From Cryptomeria japonica (lineage: Eukaryota > Streptophyta > Pinopsida > Cupressales > Cupressaceae): a DNA stretch of 64,000 nt. A program made the translations under genes and the position numbers. The DNA lies in NCBI RefSeq assembly GCF_030272615.1, contig NC_081411.1, positions 216,086,154 through 216,150,153 on the forward strand, written 5' to 3'. Positions within the stretch are counted from its first letter, which is position 1; each line of letters starts with the position of its first letter. Under the pieces are notes generated by a model that ran no database searches, had not been told where the DNA came from, and saw nothing but the letters and a program-made list of their open reading frames with translations. Below, in pieces: positions 1 to 14,605 of this stretch.

Positions 1-105
1 TTTCCTTGTTGTGTGATGTACCATAAGCAAACTAGAAATCTAAATTCAATAAGATGCTTTGTTCAATGATGATAATTTCTATTTTCTTGCATGTGAAGAA
101 AGACT

Positions 106-812
106 ATGTCAGACAATATCAACGAACAACAAAATAAGGAGACAATTGCTAGATTGTGGTCTAACTTGAAAAGAAAAGGTGATGGAAAATGTTATTGTCC
201 GTGCAAAATTTGTAAGGGGTTAAAGACTAGAAGACTTCTAATCAAAACATCGAAGAAACATTGTAGGCTGCATGGTCACATTGAAGGTGGACATGATTAT
301 CATCCATTGGTAAGTTTTTCATTATATCGTTTTGACAATTTATATACATAATAAATCACGTGATGATGAGATCATGATCACAGTTTATTTATGTTTATCA
401 ATTTTATATAGCTCGAGCACCCCAGAGCACATGGTATGGATCAACACAACCCCAAGAATATGGTTTTCGAAGTGGACGAACATGGAGGTGTCAATATCGA
501 AGCTGAAGATAATGATCCCATGGAAGATGCCGATCATGAGCTAGAAAACACAATTGAAGATGATGGTACAAATACATTGATCCATGACTCATTTAGTACT
601 TGCACAACTGATCATGATGATGAAGATGACCTTGATGTTGTTCATGATGTCCCTCTACTTGAGAAGGCACCTGAGGCCCTTTATGAAGGCTCGCAAGCAA
701 CTCTTCTCTCCGCTGTATTGTTGTTGGTGAACTTGAAGGTTATGAATGGTTTATCCAACATAACAATGTCACGTATGTTAAGGTATGTCATATATGTCAT
801 AATAAACTGTGA
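106..812 (+). pseudogene. CACTA transposase gene, N-terminal exons (transposase-associated domain)
   Basis: The first exon (106 to about 309) starts MSDN and carries the motif YCPCKICKG followed by a basic stretch and an H-G-H segment. This is the layout of the transposase-associated domain found at the N-terminus of plant CACTA (En/Spm) TNP2 proteins. A GT donor follows at about 310. A second exon of about 412-783 encodes an acidic linker (runs of D and E around DHDDEDD), also usual between the domains of these proteins. The gene continues at 870 in the same orientation. The 5' end of the transposon lies outside the window, so no CACTA terminus is visible. The later exons carry stops, so I treat the whole gene as decayed. 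Confidence 0.75.
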
Positions 813-869
813 ATCATGTTGTACCATTAATATTCTTTATTATAACAAATTATATTTTTTCGTTGTAGA

Positions 870-3240
870 TTGATAGGTGAGTTTTTGTTACCACCATCAA
901 ATATTCTACCTCACTCATACCGAGAATTATCTGCCATTATGAAAGATATTGGAATGGAGTATCAAGCAATAGATGCTTGTCCCAATGATCATATCATATA
1001 TCACAAACAACATGAATTTCGAATTGAATGCCTTGAATGTCATATCAGTAGATATCGAACAGATCAAATAACAAAAAGGGTTCCTCGCAAGGTTCTTCTC
1101 TATATTCCCATTATTCCACGTATGCAACGATTATTCAAGTGCACTAGCTTGGCACAATTTATGGATTACCATGCACGCAATAGAAGTCAAGATGACATTA
1201 TTCGAATGCCTGCAGATGGTTCAACATTTATGGACATAGAGGAAAAGTGGTCACACTTTAAAGAAGAACCTCGTAATCTCAGGCTTTCATTGGCAGCGGA
1301 TGGTGTCAATCCATTTGGAGAGATGAGATCTGTTTACTCAGTGTGGCCTGTTTTTGTTATCAACAATAACATTCCTCCATGGATGTCAATAAAGAGGGAG
1401 CACATAATGTTGGCAATGATTGTTCTAGGTATTTTATCATTTAAATATAGTCATCTAAATTTAATTATAAATATTGCAGTAAAATGGTCATAATAATTAT
1501 GTAATGTTTTTGTTCACTCGATTAGGTAAGTACCAAGTTAAAGATATGAATGTATAATCGAGCCTCTTATCGACGAGCTGTTGGAGTTATGGAATGGTGT
1601 CACTATGTATGATGTCTCTAGACCAATAGGACAAAGACAATTTCAATTCCATGTGATGCTTCTATGGACAATACACGATGCCCCGGGGCTAACACATTTT
1701 TGTGGTATGTTATAGTGTTTAAGTTGTGCATGAAAATTATAATTCAAAAAATTATCATATTTAATCCAATTATACATTATCTTGTAGGTCTTCAAACAAA
1801 GGGAAAATTTGCATGTCCTGTTTGTGGTCCAAAGATGAAATCTCGTCATTCAAAAAGTTTAGGAAAGCAGGTGTTTGATGAGTATAGGCACTTTCTCCAC
1901 AAAAATCATAAGTATCGAAATACTGAAAAACATCTTTTCAATGGGAAAGAAGAGAATACATCAAAGCCATGAAGAATGACACCTCACCTGTGGAAGTTGG
2001 AATATAATAGAATTAATTGTCAAGGTAATGCCATTCCATCTATTGGTTTGTCATAAAACATCTTTTCTATTTTGTTTTGTTTACTGATGATGTGATTGAT
2101 GATCATGAAGGTCGTGAAGGCATAAATGACCACCTTCCTAAGGGAATAAAAAGTTATCCCTAACAATTTAGTAGGTTGTCCTACTACGAGCAGTTATAAA
2201 TTGTTCATTTGTTTGATAGTATGCATATTGGAAAGAATATAACAAAGACAGTATGGAAAATATTGGATGGAAGGTGTGACAAAGACAAAATTGTCAAAAT
2301 TTGTAGTGACATTCAGGATTCCAATCATGCAATGATAAATGTCATTCAATCAAATAGCCATGGAGACCAGATTAATATAAGTGAGCTTCCTTAGTTATTA
2401 ATGGACCAGCAAAGCAATGCTATAAAAGAAGTCATACAAAAAATTTGATTTCCCATAGGATTTGCTATGAACATAAACAATCTCATATCAAAGAAAAGCG
2501 AATTTGGGCCAGGGATGAAAACGCATGATTGGCATACTTCATTAAGGTAATTCATGTTCTTGTGTTTTTAGTATGTATTTAAGTACTGCGCATAAGTTTA
2601 CTTTTCATTATGTTACAAAAAAATGAAAAGATAATTTTATAATTGTTGCAGTACGTTCTACCTCTATCTCTCCCAGATGACTTCGACAATAATGTCAAGC
2701 AAGTCATATATGATCTTGGAAAATACATGAGGTAAGTAGTGATATTTGTTTAGTTCGTTGTATAAATATTATATTTGTGATTTGTTTTACTTATGTAATA
2801 TATTTTTTTGCGTCTTGAATACCTTGTAGGTGGTTGTCATGTACAGAAATCCATAAAGACGATATAAAATATTGGAAGAGAAAAATTCCTCATTTAATGT
2901 GTGAAATGCAAAAGTGTCTATCTCTAGCTTTTTTCAGTGCACAAGAACACTACCTCATACACCAAGTTGAGGAGATTGAATTGTGTGGACCTGTACACAC
3001 TAGGTCAATGTGGATGGTTGAGAGGCACTTGAAATTTTTGAAGGCTTTGGTTCGACAAAGAGCACATCTTGAGGGTTCTATGGTGGAGGGATATATGGTA
3101 TACTAGACTATGGTGTACATTTCTAAATATCTTCCTAAGTTTGCAGCAAAGATCCACATGGATCGCATTTGGGATCCGAACACCATTAACAAATTCGATG
3201 GGGAGTACTTGACGGGAAAGGTAGATTGAGGAAAGTGAGA
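870..3240 (+). pseudogene. CACTA TNP2-type transposase, catalytic core and DUF4218 region
   Basis: The 870-1430 exon reads CPNDHIIYHK, then CLECHISRY, then PRMQRLF and AADGVNPFGE, ending in the WPVFVINNNIPPW segment. This is the classic TNP2 order; the D of ADG is a catalytic-core acidic residue. Short exons follow at about 1530-1960 (IEPLIDELLELW, CPVCGP) and 2160-2560 (FDSMHIGKNI). The 2830-3105 stretch has HQVEEIELCGPVHTR, VERHLKFLK and EGSMVEGY, which identify DUF4218. Decay is visible: one base appears missing before IEPLIDEL near 1555, and stops interrupt 2394-2450. Established knowledge: such proteins excise and insert CACTA elements in the nucleus. This copy should be non-functional. 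Confidence 0.85.
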
Positions 3241-3326
3241 GGTAATTATAAGATGTTATTGTAGTTAATTAATTCTTAATCTTCAAAATAAATCGATTGT
3301 AAGACGTCTATTTATTTTTTGTACAG

Positions 3327-4501
<1,175 letters not shown>

Positions 4502-4599
4502 AATGTATGAGGTATGTGATTAGTATATTATCTATTTAATATTGACTTCTTGATAGAATTTTTTTACATAATTAATTCATTATGTTTTGAATTCTAATG

Positions 4600-4930
4600 A
4601 CATTACATAATTAATTCATGATGCACATTTTAATATGGAGATGGAGATAGGGAGAGAGACTATTTATGTGACAATTTTTAAACCGTGTTTATTTATGGAA
4701 ATTGGATTGTTTATTAGCTATGTGATGGATGTTGATTTAAAATACATATGTGATGGATCACATGTTTATGATGATGCATGTGACATTTTTTGAACTTTGT
4801 GTTTATTTATAGGACATGGATTGTTTATTACCTATGTGATGGATGGTGATTTATGATACATATGTGATGGATTACATGTTTATGATGAAACATGATATGT
4901 GATGCTAATTGTGATGCTCAATTACATATA
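4600..4930 (+). repeat. Imperfect 114-bp tandem duplication in the CACTA intergenic spacer
   Basis: GGATTGTTTATTA occurs at 4704 and again at 4818, each followed by CTATGTGATGGAT and then by TACATATGTGATGGAT and ACATGTTTATGATGA. The unit is about 114 bp in two diverged copies. The surrounding DNA between the two CACTA genes (4502-5297) is otherwise AT-rich non-coding sequence made of ATGTGATG-type words. No gene is seen in it. Confidence 0.7.
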
Positions 4931-5297
4931 TGATGATACATCATGTGATGCTTCTGATGCTTATGATACGTATGTATTTATTGTTTATCAACTTACAAAT
5001 GTAGTAATGCTTATGATGCTCAATTGATGGTGTTGATTTCAGGTATAGTCCCTGTGTGATGTTGTCACCCTTGGTGGGAACAGGTCGTTGACTATAGACA
5101 TCATCAACCATTTAGTTGAGGATCCTACATAGTCTACATAAAGTAAAGGTATGGAATTAAAAAATTTACAATGATTTTGATGACAACATCTTTTTATTAT
5201 TTAATACTCTTTTTGTCTACAAAGTTCATGTTGTTCATTTTGTGTACTATGTAATTTCTCTAACGTTTTTTATATTTTTTCTTTGTCACAGGCCGAC

Positions 5298-8228
5298 ATG
5301 GATCCATCACATATCGCAGACAAAGATGTAGCTTGCGACACTTCTACCGAGCAGGTAAACCTCATTGTAATTGTACAAATTAGATAGAAGCAAATTGTTA
5401 CATTATTATGTTCTTTTTTTAGTGATTTATACTAATTTTGTAATTGTTAATGATATTCTTGACACAGACATATGTTCGGGGAAAGGGAAAGGGAGTTGCA
5501 GTACCTGAGCACCTTTCTAGGGATGTGGAATCATTAGGGTTAAGCAATGATGACCCTGAAGATCCCACAGACCTTGTGAAATTCTTTAAAATGCCTCTTA
5601 TAAAAATTAGAAAAGAGATTGTTGCTTTGGCAGCCGTGCATCCTACCACTGATGAGATACGACAGAGGGTGGAATTATTGTTTAAGACAACAAAAAAATT
5701 GCAAGTAAGCAGTAATGAAAGCTTTAATTATAACAAAAGTTCAATAATGGTTTATATTTTATTCTCTTTTATGTCATTAACTAAAATATGTACATATTGT
5801 TTTTACAGCAATTTATCCGCCCTCACGAAAGTCGTTCCCACGATCAGGGTGTTGCAGGATCTTCAAGTGATGATGATTTTCTTGTATTATCACTTGCTTG
5901 GCTTATCACTCTGAGTACCCAAAACACATCATACTTGATACTGTCAATTTTCAAAATAAAGGTTCATCCTTGTTTACAATTCTTGCACTTTTCATATATT
6001 TAATGTTTGATATATTTAATGTATTATTCTTTAGGTGCTGTCAATGTTACTGTGCAAATGCTGCCGCCGCCTCATCAGAGGTCACCCTCACCTGTATTGT
6101 CAACTGCAATGTCGGCTACACGTAGCATGCAAACATCCTCTAGTGCACATCATATTGGTCCGCCCATTGTTGGTAGATCCCTCTTTTGCTCTATCTTCTG
6201 TCATGTGTTTATTTCCCTTCAAGCGTTCTTTCTTGAATTCTAATGCCATTTCATAGTGGATTCATTTTTTGCAGGAGGAGATGCACATGAGGATGTGCCA
6301 AAGGCGACTACTGCTGATAACATGCCATCATTTCCTGGATCTTCTCTTATTGCTAGTACGGGAACGTTGCAGGCCACATTGGTGGTGAGCGACGAAGAAA
6401 TGCTTCCCTTAAAGATACAAAAGGTTCCAGGTACTTTAAAATTATTATTATATATACTCTAATTGTAATTTACTTTATGATCACTCATTTTGGACTAATG
6501 ATGCCATGAATTTTTTGCAGGCAATGATATTTTCTATAAACATCTTAGTGACATTGCATTGCAGATATTTGAGCCCACCATACGTAAAGGTGGTACATCA
6601 TATGTGAACTAACCCTAATCCACTTTTGATTTCATATCATTGCTAGAATAGTTTTCCTTTGATCCATTTCTTGAAGTGTAATAAATGTAGCTTCAGTTCA
6701 TTTCTGAATCTAACAGGTTTGTTTTTGCTTTAAAAGGTGGAATGACCAAGAAAAAAGGTTAAAAGATGAATTGACAAACCAAATGGTTGAGTGGTTTGGA
6801 AATGACACCTTTGACAAAACCAAGCTCCTTGAAAAAGCTGGCACATATCTAAAGTATGTGAGGGACCAATACAAGACCCATTTGGAGAGGAACCTAAAGT
6901 ACGAGCGTCCCCCCATGATTCCAGAGAGGGAGTGGAAGGACCTGATTTTGGATGCCAAGGAGAGAATTGAAAGGAAAAAAGGAAATACACCACTAGACGC
7001 CAGAAGAAGGTACAGGATACTATTAAGAATGTAATTATGTACTAATTAATTACTCTTTATATTTATATAATCTAACATATTTCAAACTTTTTATAGACTA
7101 AGTGACACGTCAAAGGCAACCAAGGCAAGGCAAGAAAAGCACGGGCAACACAAACTTGGCTCTGGTGGTTACATGAAACTTGTTGCACGAATTGTAAGTA
7201 TCTCATGTAAATGGAATATTGCATCAAAATATTAATAAATTGCAAACGTTTTTTTTTTATCAAACAATGCAAGCAAAATTCACGATACCAAGCAAAAATG
7301 CAGGGCTCTGAATTCAATAGAGCACCCACAGAAGATGAGAAGAGAATTGCCTACTAGCAAGGCTATTCAGCCGTGGCTGATCGGCTATGAGAATTGAGTG
7401 GGCATACACAACATTCGAGTGCATCTGTCACATAGGTAAATATGCTAAATGGAAGTTGTTTCAAATTGAATACTTTACCAATAATCTAATTGATGTTGAG
7501 TTCCAACATAAAGTGACTATATTTATTTTAAATAAGCAAGCAATGATAACAATGTGCATGTCATTGGAATGTAGCCTGCTAATTGTGAAACACCACCTGC
7601 ACATGAAGGTCCGGATGTGCATCCCAGTAGTGGAGGTATTCATTTGCTATTCACATTTATTTATTTAGATATTAATACAATTAAACATCTTAATTTGTAA
7701 TTAGAGTAGTAATTAATGTAACCTTTTTTGTTAATATTTTAGAGCATGTAGTCGGTGGTGAGCAAGTGGAGCATGATCTGGGTACACAACCTCAAGAACG
7801 TGATGTTCCCCACTCAGGTAAAGAGGACCACTGTTATTGCTTTAAACAAATATAATTGCAATTGGTGTTCATTATTAATGTAACCTTTAGTATTTCAACT
7901 CCAGATGATCTAGAGGGTGTTCAACATGTTGAGGTTGAGGCTACACAAAATGATGTGGCCCCATCAGGTAAAGAGTACAACAATTATGTTCTCTAAATTA
8001 ATGAAATACTTGTAACAATAATAATTATTTTTTTTGAATTTAACCCATTTCTTTGTTATTGTAGAGGACCCCCCTTCGCTTCAGTGTCCTCGTCCTTAGT
8101 ATAGGACTAGGCATACATTGAGATCACGAGCAGTTGGCGGAACATTTGCAGAGGGGGGAAATGATGAAGAAACCAATGTTCCACTTAGTCTTTTCATAGC
8201 TTCAAAGAAAAAACAAAGAAAGAAATGA
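5298..8228 (+). pseudogene. Second CACTA gene: plant transposase of the Ptta/En/Spm type (Transposase_24-like)
   Basis: The ATG at 5298 opens a short exon (MDPSHIADKD), followed after a GT..AG intron by an exon at 5467-5704 (TYVRGKGKGVAVPEH) and then many small exons. The diagnostic part is 6736-7190: a charged helical segment containing YLKYVRDQYKTHL and ERPPMIPEREWKDL, then the SDTSKATKARQEKHGQHKLGSGGY region, then GYSAVADRL. This is the layout of plant Ptta/En/Spm proteins, which accompany TNP2 genes in CACTA elements and are thought to bind element ends. The last exon ends in a basic KKKQRKK before the TGA at 8226. Stops at about 7355 and 7387 and at 8098 show decay. Exon limits are my estimates from GT/AG signals. 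Confidence 0.7.
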
Positions 8229-10190
8229 TTGTAATCTAGCTTATTTGATAATGACTGATTTTTATGTGTTAGTGAATGTAATTATGTGCTAATTAATGGT
8301 TATGGATGATATGTGTTAATTAATATTGATGAATGTTGCATGTTAATTAATGTTAATCAATGTTATGTGTTAATGAACATTATTTGATATTAATGAATGA
8401 ATGCTATATTTTATTAATGGTAGAGTGAATGAATGAATTAATGTTATAAGATGTTAACAGGGAATTTAGAGTGATGTTAGGTGGGGGGGGGGGGGGGCAA
8501 ATGAGCTTCCACCTTCACGTGGTTGGCCATATTAAGTAGAGAATATTAAACTATTCTTGAAACCAAGCGAAGCTCAACAAGGTAACACACTTTTCAATAT
8601 TTCATTATGTTGCACAGTTAATCTTATTGAATAATGTATATTGAATCTTAATTGCAGGGTCCAACAGAGCCAACACGAACAACAACACCACAAATTGCTG
8701 GGTATAATGAACTCCCATATTGTCTTGTCTGTACACAAACAATATGAGTTGCTTCTAGTGTTGGTATCCAAGGTAGGACTGCAAAAGTTATGAATATGCC
8801 TCATCCTTGTAAGTTTTTTTATTACTTCTAAGTCATGAATATTGCTCTTTAGTTGATTAAAATTAAATGAAAATCTTTAATGAATACACAAAACTATATA
8901 CATATGCATGTGCACCATGGTTGAGATGGTCCAACTCCCTAGTCTCACTCTACGACTAAGCTCATGCCATATCTAAATCAAAGACATCTCAAATACATCG
9001 TCAGTGGAAAGCTGCAAAATGCCATTTTCATACATAAGCAAGACATACACAATTGGGCACAATCACCAAGAGAACGGTAAAAAGTGTGTTTGAGATTGTA
9101 TCATGGATTCTTTTAAGGATTGTATCATGGATGCAAAAAATCTCTTCATTAATCCTTGACTCATGATTGCTATAATACTTCTTTAGACTTCTCATGTCAT
9201 TTGTTGCACTTCTTCACTATTTTGGACTGAGTTTCAACTATGTATTTGCCTTGACTTATGACTGTACCTAGCTTTGTCCTATCTTTGTAAGCTTCCTCTT
9301 TGAATTGTGGTTGTAGCTTTGATAATACCTTTTTAATGTATTTGTAAGGAGGACAACTCCTAATGCATGTTGCAAATTGTGTTCTAGTGACTGAGACTAA
9401 CCTTTCTGTACTTGATGTTTTTGACTAGTTGTCATAACCTCTGACTTTGATGCTTATGCCTTAATAGAACTAGATATTTCTTGTATGCATACTTGGTCAA
9501 GGATTGCATTATGATGCTATAGGGCTACAAACTAAGATTATTTATTGTATTGAGTTGCATCTTTGACATGAGTTGCCCTATGACTGCTATGCCTCTTGAG
9601 GTTATAAGGTGTTGTTCTTGTCAAGTTTTGACAATGCTGCAACAATAACGTGTTATTTGTTGTTAAGGTTTGAAAAGACCTTTTAGAAACTTATACCCTG
9701 CTCTTTTTCACTCAATAGACTTGATTACTGTCATTTTATTTGGTATGATTGCCTACTGGCTTTACTGTAGACTGCAATCTCTCTAGACTGTATTTTCTGA
9801 GTGTTGTTCTATACTTGACCATCTATTAGGAAAACATAGCTTGAAATGTCCAAAACAATTAATGAATGACTGCACTATCACCAATCTATCTTGAAGATTT
9901 GACTACTCTTTAGATTATGATTATGACTGTCATGATATTTCATGAGACTGCTCTATCCCCATATGAAACCCTTTGTTCCCACAAATCAATGCTTTGAACT
10001 TGACTGCAACTTTATAGTGATCACTGTCTTTGTACAGTAAGCTTGCTACTTTCTCAACTTTTGATATATTGGAGGCTCCTAGGATGGTTATAATCAGATT
10101 ATAACTAGTCTCCATGGTTGCAAGACCTGAAGAAGGATTCTTATCATCAATTAGATGCATACTTTTGGGAATATAGAAAGACAAAAAAAT
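8229..10190. other. Non-coding stretch, no gene seen
   Basis: After the CACTA genes the sequence is AT-rich, with a 16-G run at about 8485 and, from 9100 to 9950, a degenerate low-complexity texture of short words such as TGACTG, GACTT and ATGACT. Scattered short open frames have no recognisable domain. I did not find the right-hand CACTA terminus (an inverted CACTA end), so the element limit is unknown. Confidence 0.6.
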
Positions 10191-10194
10191 ATAT

Positions 10195-11037
10195 TAGAAC
10201 CGTATTTTTTGTTGAGTCATAATACGATGTGTTAATTTAGCTAAATAAAGGAACCAATGTTGTATTAGGTTTAATTCCATGATGACAGTTGAAGCTTGTT
10301 AGAGGTAGGGGATTTGTAGCAGTTGGCTTGTTAGGTTATGTCACAATCCCATGAAGGTCCTTGTAAACCGTTAATGTCAGTAGACATGAGACTGTTATGT
10401 AACGAATTGGATCAGCTAAACCTAGAAGTTCTGTAACCAATGAATCAACTGACTCAAGTGTATGTTAATTATCTTATGATGGTCATTTATGACTGTTATT
10501 CTTAGTAGACATTAAGCAGTTTGCTAGATAGTTGGTTAGTAAACAAGTGAGTTAGTTGGCTCAAGTGTATGCTATTTATCATATGATGATCGTTAATAAC
10601 CATTATTGTTAGTACACATTAAGGAGATGGCTTGTTTAGATGGTTGGTAACTAGTGAGTTTGTTGAGCTTAAGAATTGGATGTACAAGTCGAGCAAGGGA
10701 GGTGAACACTAACAACACATTGGTGCTTGCAATGTTAAAACCTTGGCCAAGATGGTGATGCTTTATCTAAGTGATGAAAGTGGCCATTTGAATTCCTTTC
10801 TCATATTGATTAGCTTAATAATATTTGTTCATTGTTTTTTATCGTTAAAAGATTACCTTCCTTTTAGATAAATTAGTTAGATTCTTATTATGTTGAAGAA
10901 CATTTAGTTAGTTTTCTCCTTCAATTGAAGTAGTTATGTTTTATTTTGAAATGCTCAATTTTTTTATCTTAATATAGATCACAATTTATTTTCTTTAAGT
11001 AGAGAATTAATGGAATATTACATATGGTATCAGAGAA
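10195..11037 (+). mobile_element. Solo or truncated LTR relic with tRNA-Met primer binding site
   Basis: The sequence ends in GGAATATTACA at about 11,025 and is followed at once by TATGGTATCAGAG. TGGTATCAGAG is the start of the primer site complementary to initiator tRNA-Met, used by most plant Copia and Gypsy elements. About 0.8 kb upstream has LTR-like texture, but the 5' boundary is not defined. No gag or pol follows on the plus strand; a minus-strand ORF begins instead. I read it as a solo or deleted retrotransposon end. Confidence 0.45.
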
Positions 11038-11457
11038 ACCAAGTTCGACATTGAACCTCAGGATTTCCACCTATAAACAAAACTATATAAATATGCAGGC
11101 GCACCATGGTTGAGATAATATGTAGGCGCACTATATACAAAACTATATTCGCAAGTAAATCTTTTATTCAAATCCACAATATGAAACACAGAGTTTTACT
11201 GCAAGAACACAAGTAACCTTATCTCCTTTAGATAATATCACAAGCAACTGCCTACAGAAAGATGCAGTAATCCACAACTTATACACAAAGGAAAGACGAC
11301 TGATTATATTATGTATGTTTGCAAAATGGTACAATAGTAAGCTTGGGGCTATATTCTACTTCTTCTCTAATGATCCTTATTGTTACAAAAGTTCCCTCAT
11401 TTATATGAGGGTATACATTGTCACCAAGCATCGTGGCTTTTCAGCACATTACTATTA

Positions 11458-14400
11458 ATTAGCACTTTTGTTAACAAACTGGAAGATAAACAAGTTCAAC
11501 ATTCCTATGTGTTGAATGTACTTATCATCTTTATACATTACAACGTCATTGTTTAGTGTCCTCATGTCTCTTTTTGTCTGGAAATGATTGGATAGAATAT
11601 GGTTAACACAAAGTGACAATTCTTTGTCCCGATCCAACTCTGATACTGCTCGATTCTTCTCATCACTAAACTCTTGTTTCCACTATTCCAACGATACTAA
11701 CTCACCATTACTGTAAAAAGAGGGCACCCTAGGGGTATTCCCATCATCCAACCTCTGAAGCTCTTTCCTTAATTGATTTGCCAATTCATCATGGGACTTC
11801 AAGTAAGACTCACTTCAATTTTCTCACCTGGATTCATCAGACTGTTGTCATTCATCATGCCTTCCAACTGAGACCTGATCTTTTCATGCTCTTTCAAAGC
11901 TTTGACTGTTCTAGTGTATGTCTTCCAATAGATTTCTGCAACCTGCACCATACTTTTGAATCTATGCTCAACGAGCTCGAGAACTAACTTATCCATCTTT
12001 TCCTATTTATTTTTTACTTGCCGAGATGTCTTTTCAGTCCCGTTCCTCCAATACATAGTGTCTGTCAAGGCATCCATGGCATCTCTGTCAACACCGTATG
12101 TCATCCCTGTTTGACTTGTACCTATATCAATCTGAAGTAATCTTGCTTGCAGCCTCTATTTTTCTTCATCGGTTTTCTCATATAGGCTTTTGTATGTAGA
12201 ATTTTCTTGGACCAGAAACTCTATCTGATCTTGGTTCAGTTTAGCGACATCCAAATTTAGTTTGGCAGTTGTTCTAGGGTCAGTCTTTCCAACCTACTGC
12301 ACCATCAAATGTCCAAAAGCTTTTTTTGTATCAACCAATATAGGTCTTTTATCTTTGGGATAGATAGCCCACTATAGAAGAGCCTTCTGATTTGGATCAT
12401 ATCCTGATCCTCTAAAGAGTTTATCAATCTCTTTTGGCATCATTTGCTTACTTGGGTCCTATTTCTTGAGGAATCCATCAAACAAAAAGGCAGAGTTCAT
12501 GTCCCATGCAAAGTATAATAGCACAACAGCTTCCTTAAGCAACTATCTTCCCTTCTCAGGTGTCATTTCTCTCATCACAAGATCCATCTCCTCTTTTAAC
12601 TTTTGAAGTTGCTTCTCTTCTTCACTATTTCTCATGTTATTCCTAATTTGAGATCCTTTATGTTGATAGAGGAATGCGGTGAACTCCTTGGAAACAATGA
12701 AGTCACTATCAGCAATGAAATCCTCATGCTCCAGGAATCTGATGTCAGCCACTTCTTGGACATTCAGTTGTCCTATTGCCAAGTCTTTCAGTGTATCCTC
12801 TGCATAATCAGGGGGGTAATCCTCTCGAGGAGTGAATGGAATGATGCCAGATGTGGAAGCAGGAGACATATGAGCCAAAGGCTCTGTATTCCTAATAGTA
12901 TCAATGTAATCCCTAAAAATATGAGGCGAGACTCCCTCAAGTATTTCCAATTCATGCTCCATAAGTTTGTTGGCCAACTCCAAGGGGTCTTCTATCTTTT
13001 GTAGCACGTTCTCATCCATTTTCCTTCTAAAAAGCTTCCATTTATAAGCCTGCATTGCTTTCTCAAACTTTATTCACTTCACTCTGGCCTCTTCTTTGCC
13101 AATGTTCTTAATGAGGTCATCTGGTAGGTAAGATTTATGCTCTCCAGCCTTCAGCTTTTTTGATGACCAGGCTATCCTTATGTATCCTTCAGGATCGAAA
13201 TTGGGCCTTGGATCCCCCATACCCATGCCATAATAATCCAATTTTGTTTGCAGCAGGCCATAACTCTTTGAACTTTTCACAATAAAATCTAAAAATACTA
13301 ACAACCCAGGTACAATTGATTGTTTCCCATGGCTTGTCAGATGTTCTGTACTCACTATTGACACTTGCCTCATAATTTCCAGACAAGCCACTCTATTAGG
13401 GATTGTAAGTGGTAGTAAGTATGGTCTCCCTTCGAACCCGTATACCCTGACTTGTGTGCAGTCTGAAAAATAATACCAATCTCCCCAATTGTGTTTAATT
13501 GAGGGATCTTTAGCGAAATCTTTTGGTCTTAGGGATCTTTGAACATCTGGTGCAAGGGCATGATCGCACAGGCATCCCAACAGTCTATATAATGGCTTGA
13601 CAAAGAACTCCTCAAAATTCCAATATTGATTATTCACATACCTCTGGTCCCATGAAGAAACCCATAGTTGCACTGGTTTTCTCATCCCAGCATTGTCATA
13701 TGTCTTGACACATAACTCTTCTGGCCATAACCCTTCATCTTGGCCCACATACAATAGCATATGCATAAGTAAGGAATAATGCTTGAAATGAACATTGATG
13801 ACATCCCCCTTTAACTTTTCTAACCCATGATTCAAAACCTCAACCAAATAAGTAGAAAAATCAAAGAAGCAGGGGTCCTTAGACTACAAATCGGCACAAT
13901 GACCATGGCTGCAATATCCATCAAAGGATGGGCTTTTATCCCTAGCACTTGGGCAACATAGTAATAGGTATACTTGAAATATGGATGGAAAGAGTTGACA
14001 TCATAGGGAGCTTTGTCATCTTGACCTAGTGGCACTAAGGACCCTGCATTCCTAGGTCTATGTATAGGGAGTCTCCACGTTTTGTAAATGTGCTCTAGGT
14101 TAAATTATTCACTTGTTAACTTCTTAATGTCAATCAATTCTTCAAATCCCCAATCCAACTCGAACACGATGTCAATAACCTCCTTTGTGATTGCAAGCAT
14201 TGGCTCACCCATGTAGTTATATATGGTTATGCTTTTAGGGTCATAATTGTTTGACAATGCCTTCATGAGCTCCACATTCACAAATACATTAGCCACAACT
14301 AACCTTCCTAAGTTCAATCACCATAAATTGTTGATAGGTTGAGGGGAAACTCTTTTGTTGTACCCATATATGAATAATTCATACCCTCTCAATTCTGTCC

Positions 14401-14605
14401 ATATGTCTCCAAGATCCTCAAACCGGTCCTCTAGGCCTTCCTCATCATCTCTAATCTTCTTGGACCTCAAATTGGATGATGGGCACTGGTCAATCAGGTC
14501 CTGGGCCAAAGAACGCCCTTCCCTTTTCTATCTTTTAGGTTTTTCTTCTGTGGCGATAGGTTCTTTTCCCTTTCTGGTCTTATTAGTTTTAGATGATGAT
14601 TCCAT
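11458..14605 (-). pseudogene. Long decayed ORF of unknown function (about 1,000 codons)
   Basis: Reading leftwards from the ATG at 14,605 (MESSSKTNK, basic), one long coding frame can be followed to about 11,460. It is broken by several stops (near 14,523, 14,318, 14,105, 13,074 and 12,543) and by a frame change near 13,845. The longest intact piece is 13,847-13,074 (257 codons), rich in W and Y, with WVSSWDQRYVNNQYWNFEEF and KHNWGDWYYFSD. The 13,055-12,543 piece is acidic and predicted helical, and the distal part looks like coiled coil (KALKEHEKIRSQLEG). I recognise no RT, integrase, protease, zinc finger or known transposase motif. Its company suggests a transposable-element accessory ORF rather than a host gene. 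It could also be a captured host gene. Confidence 0.55.
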
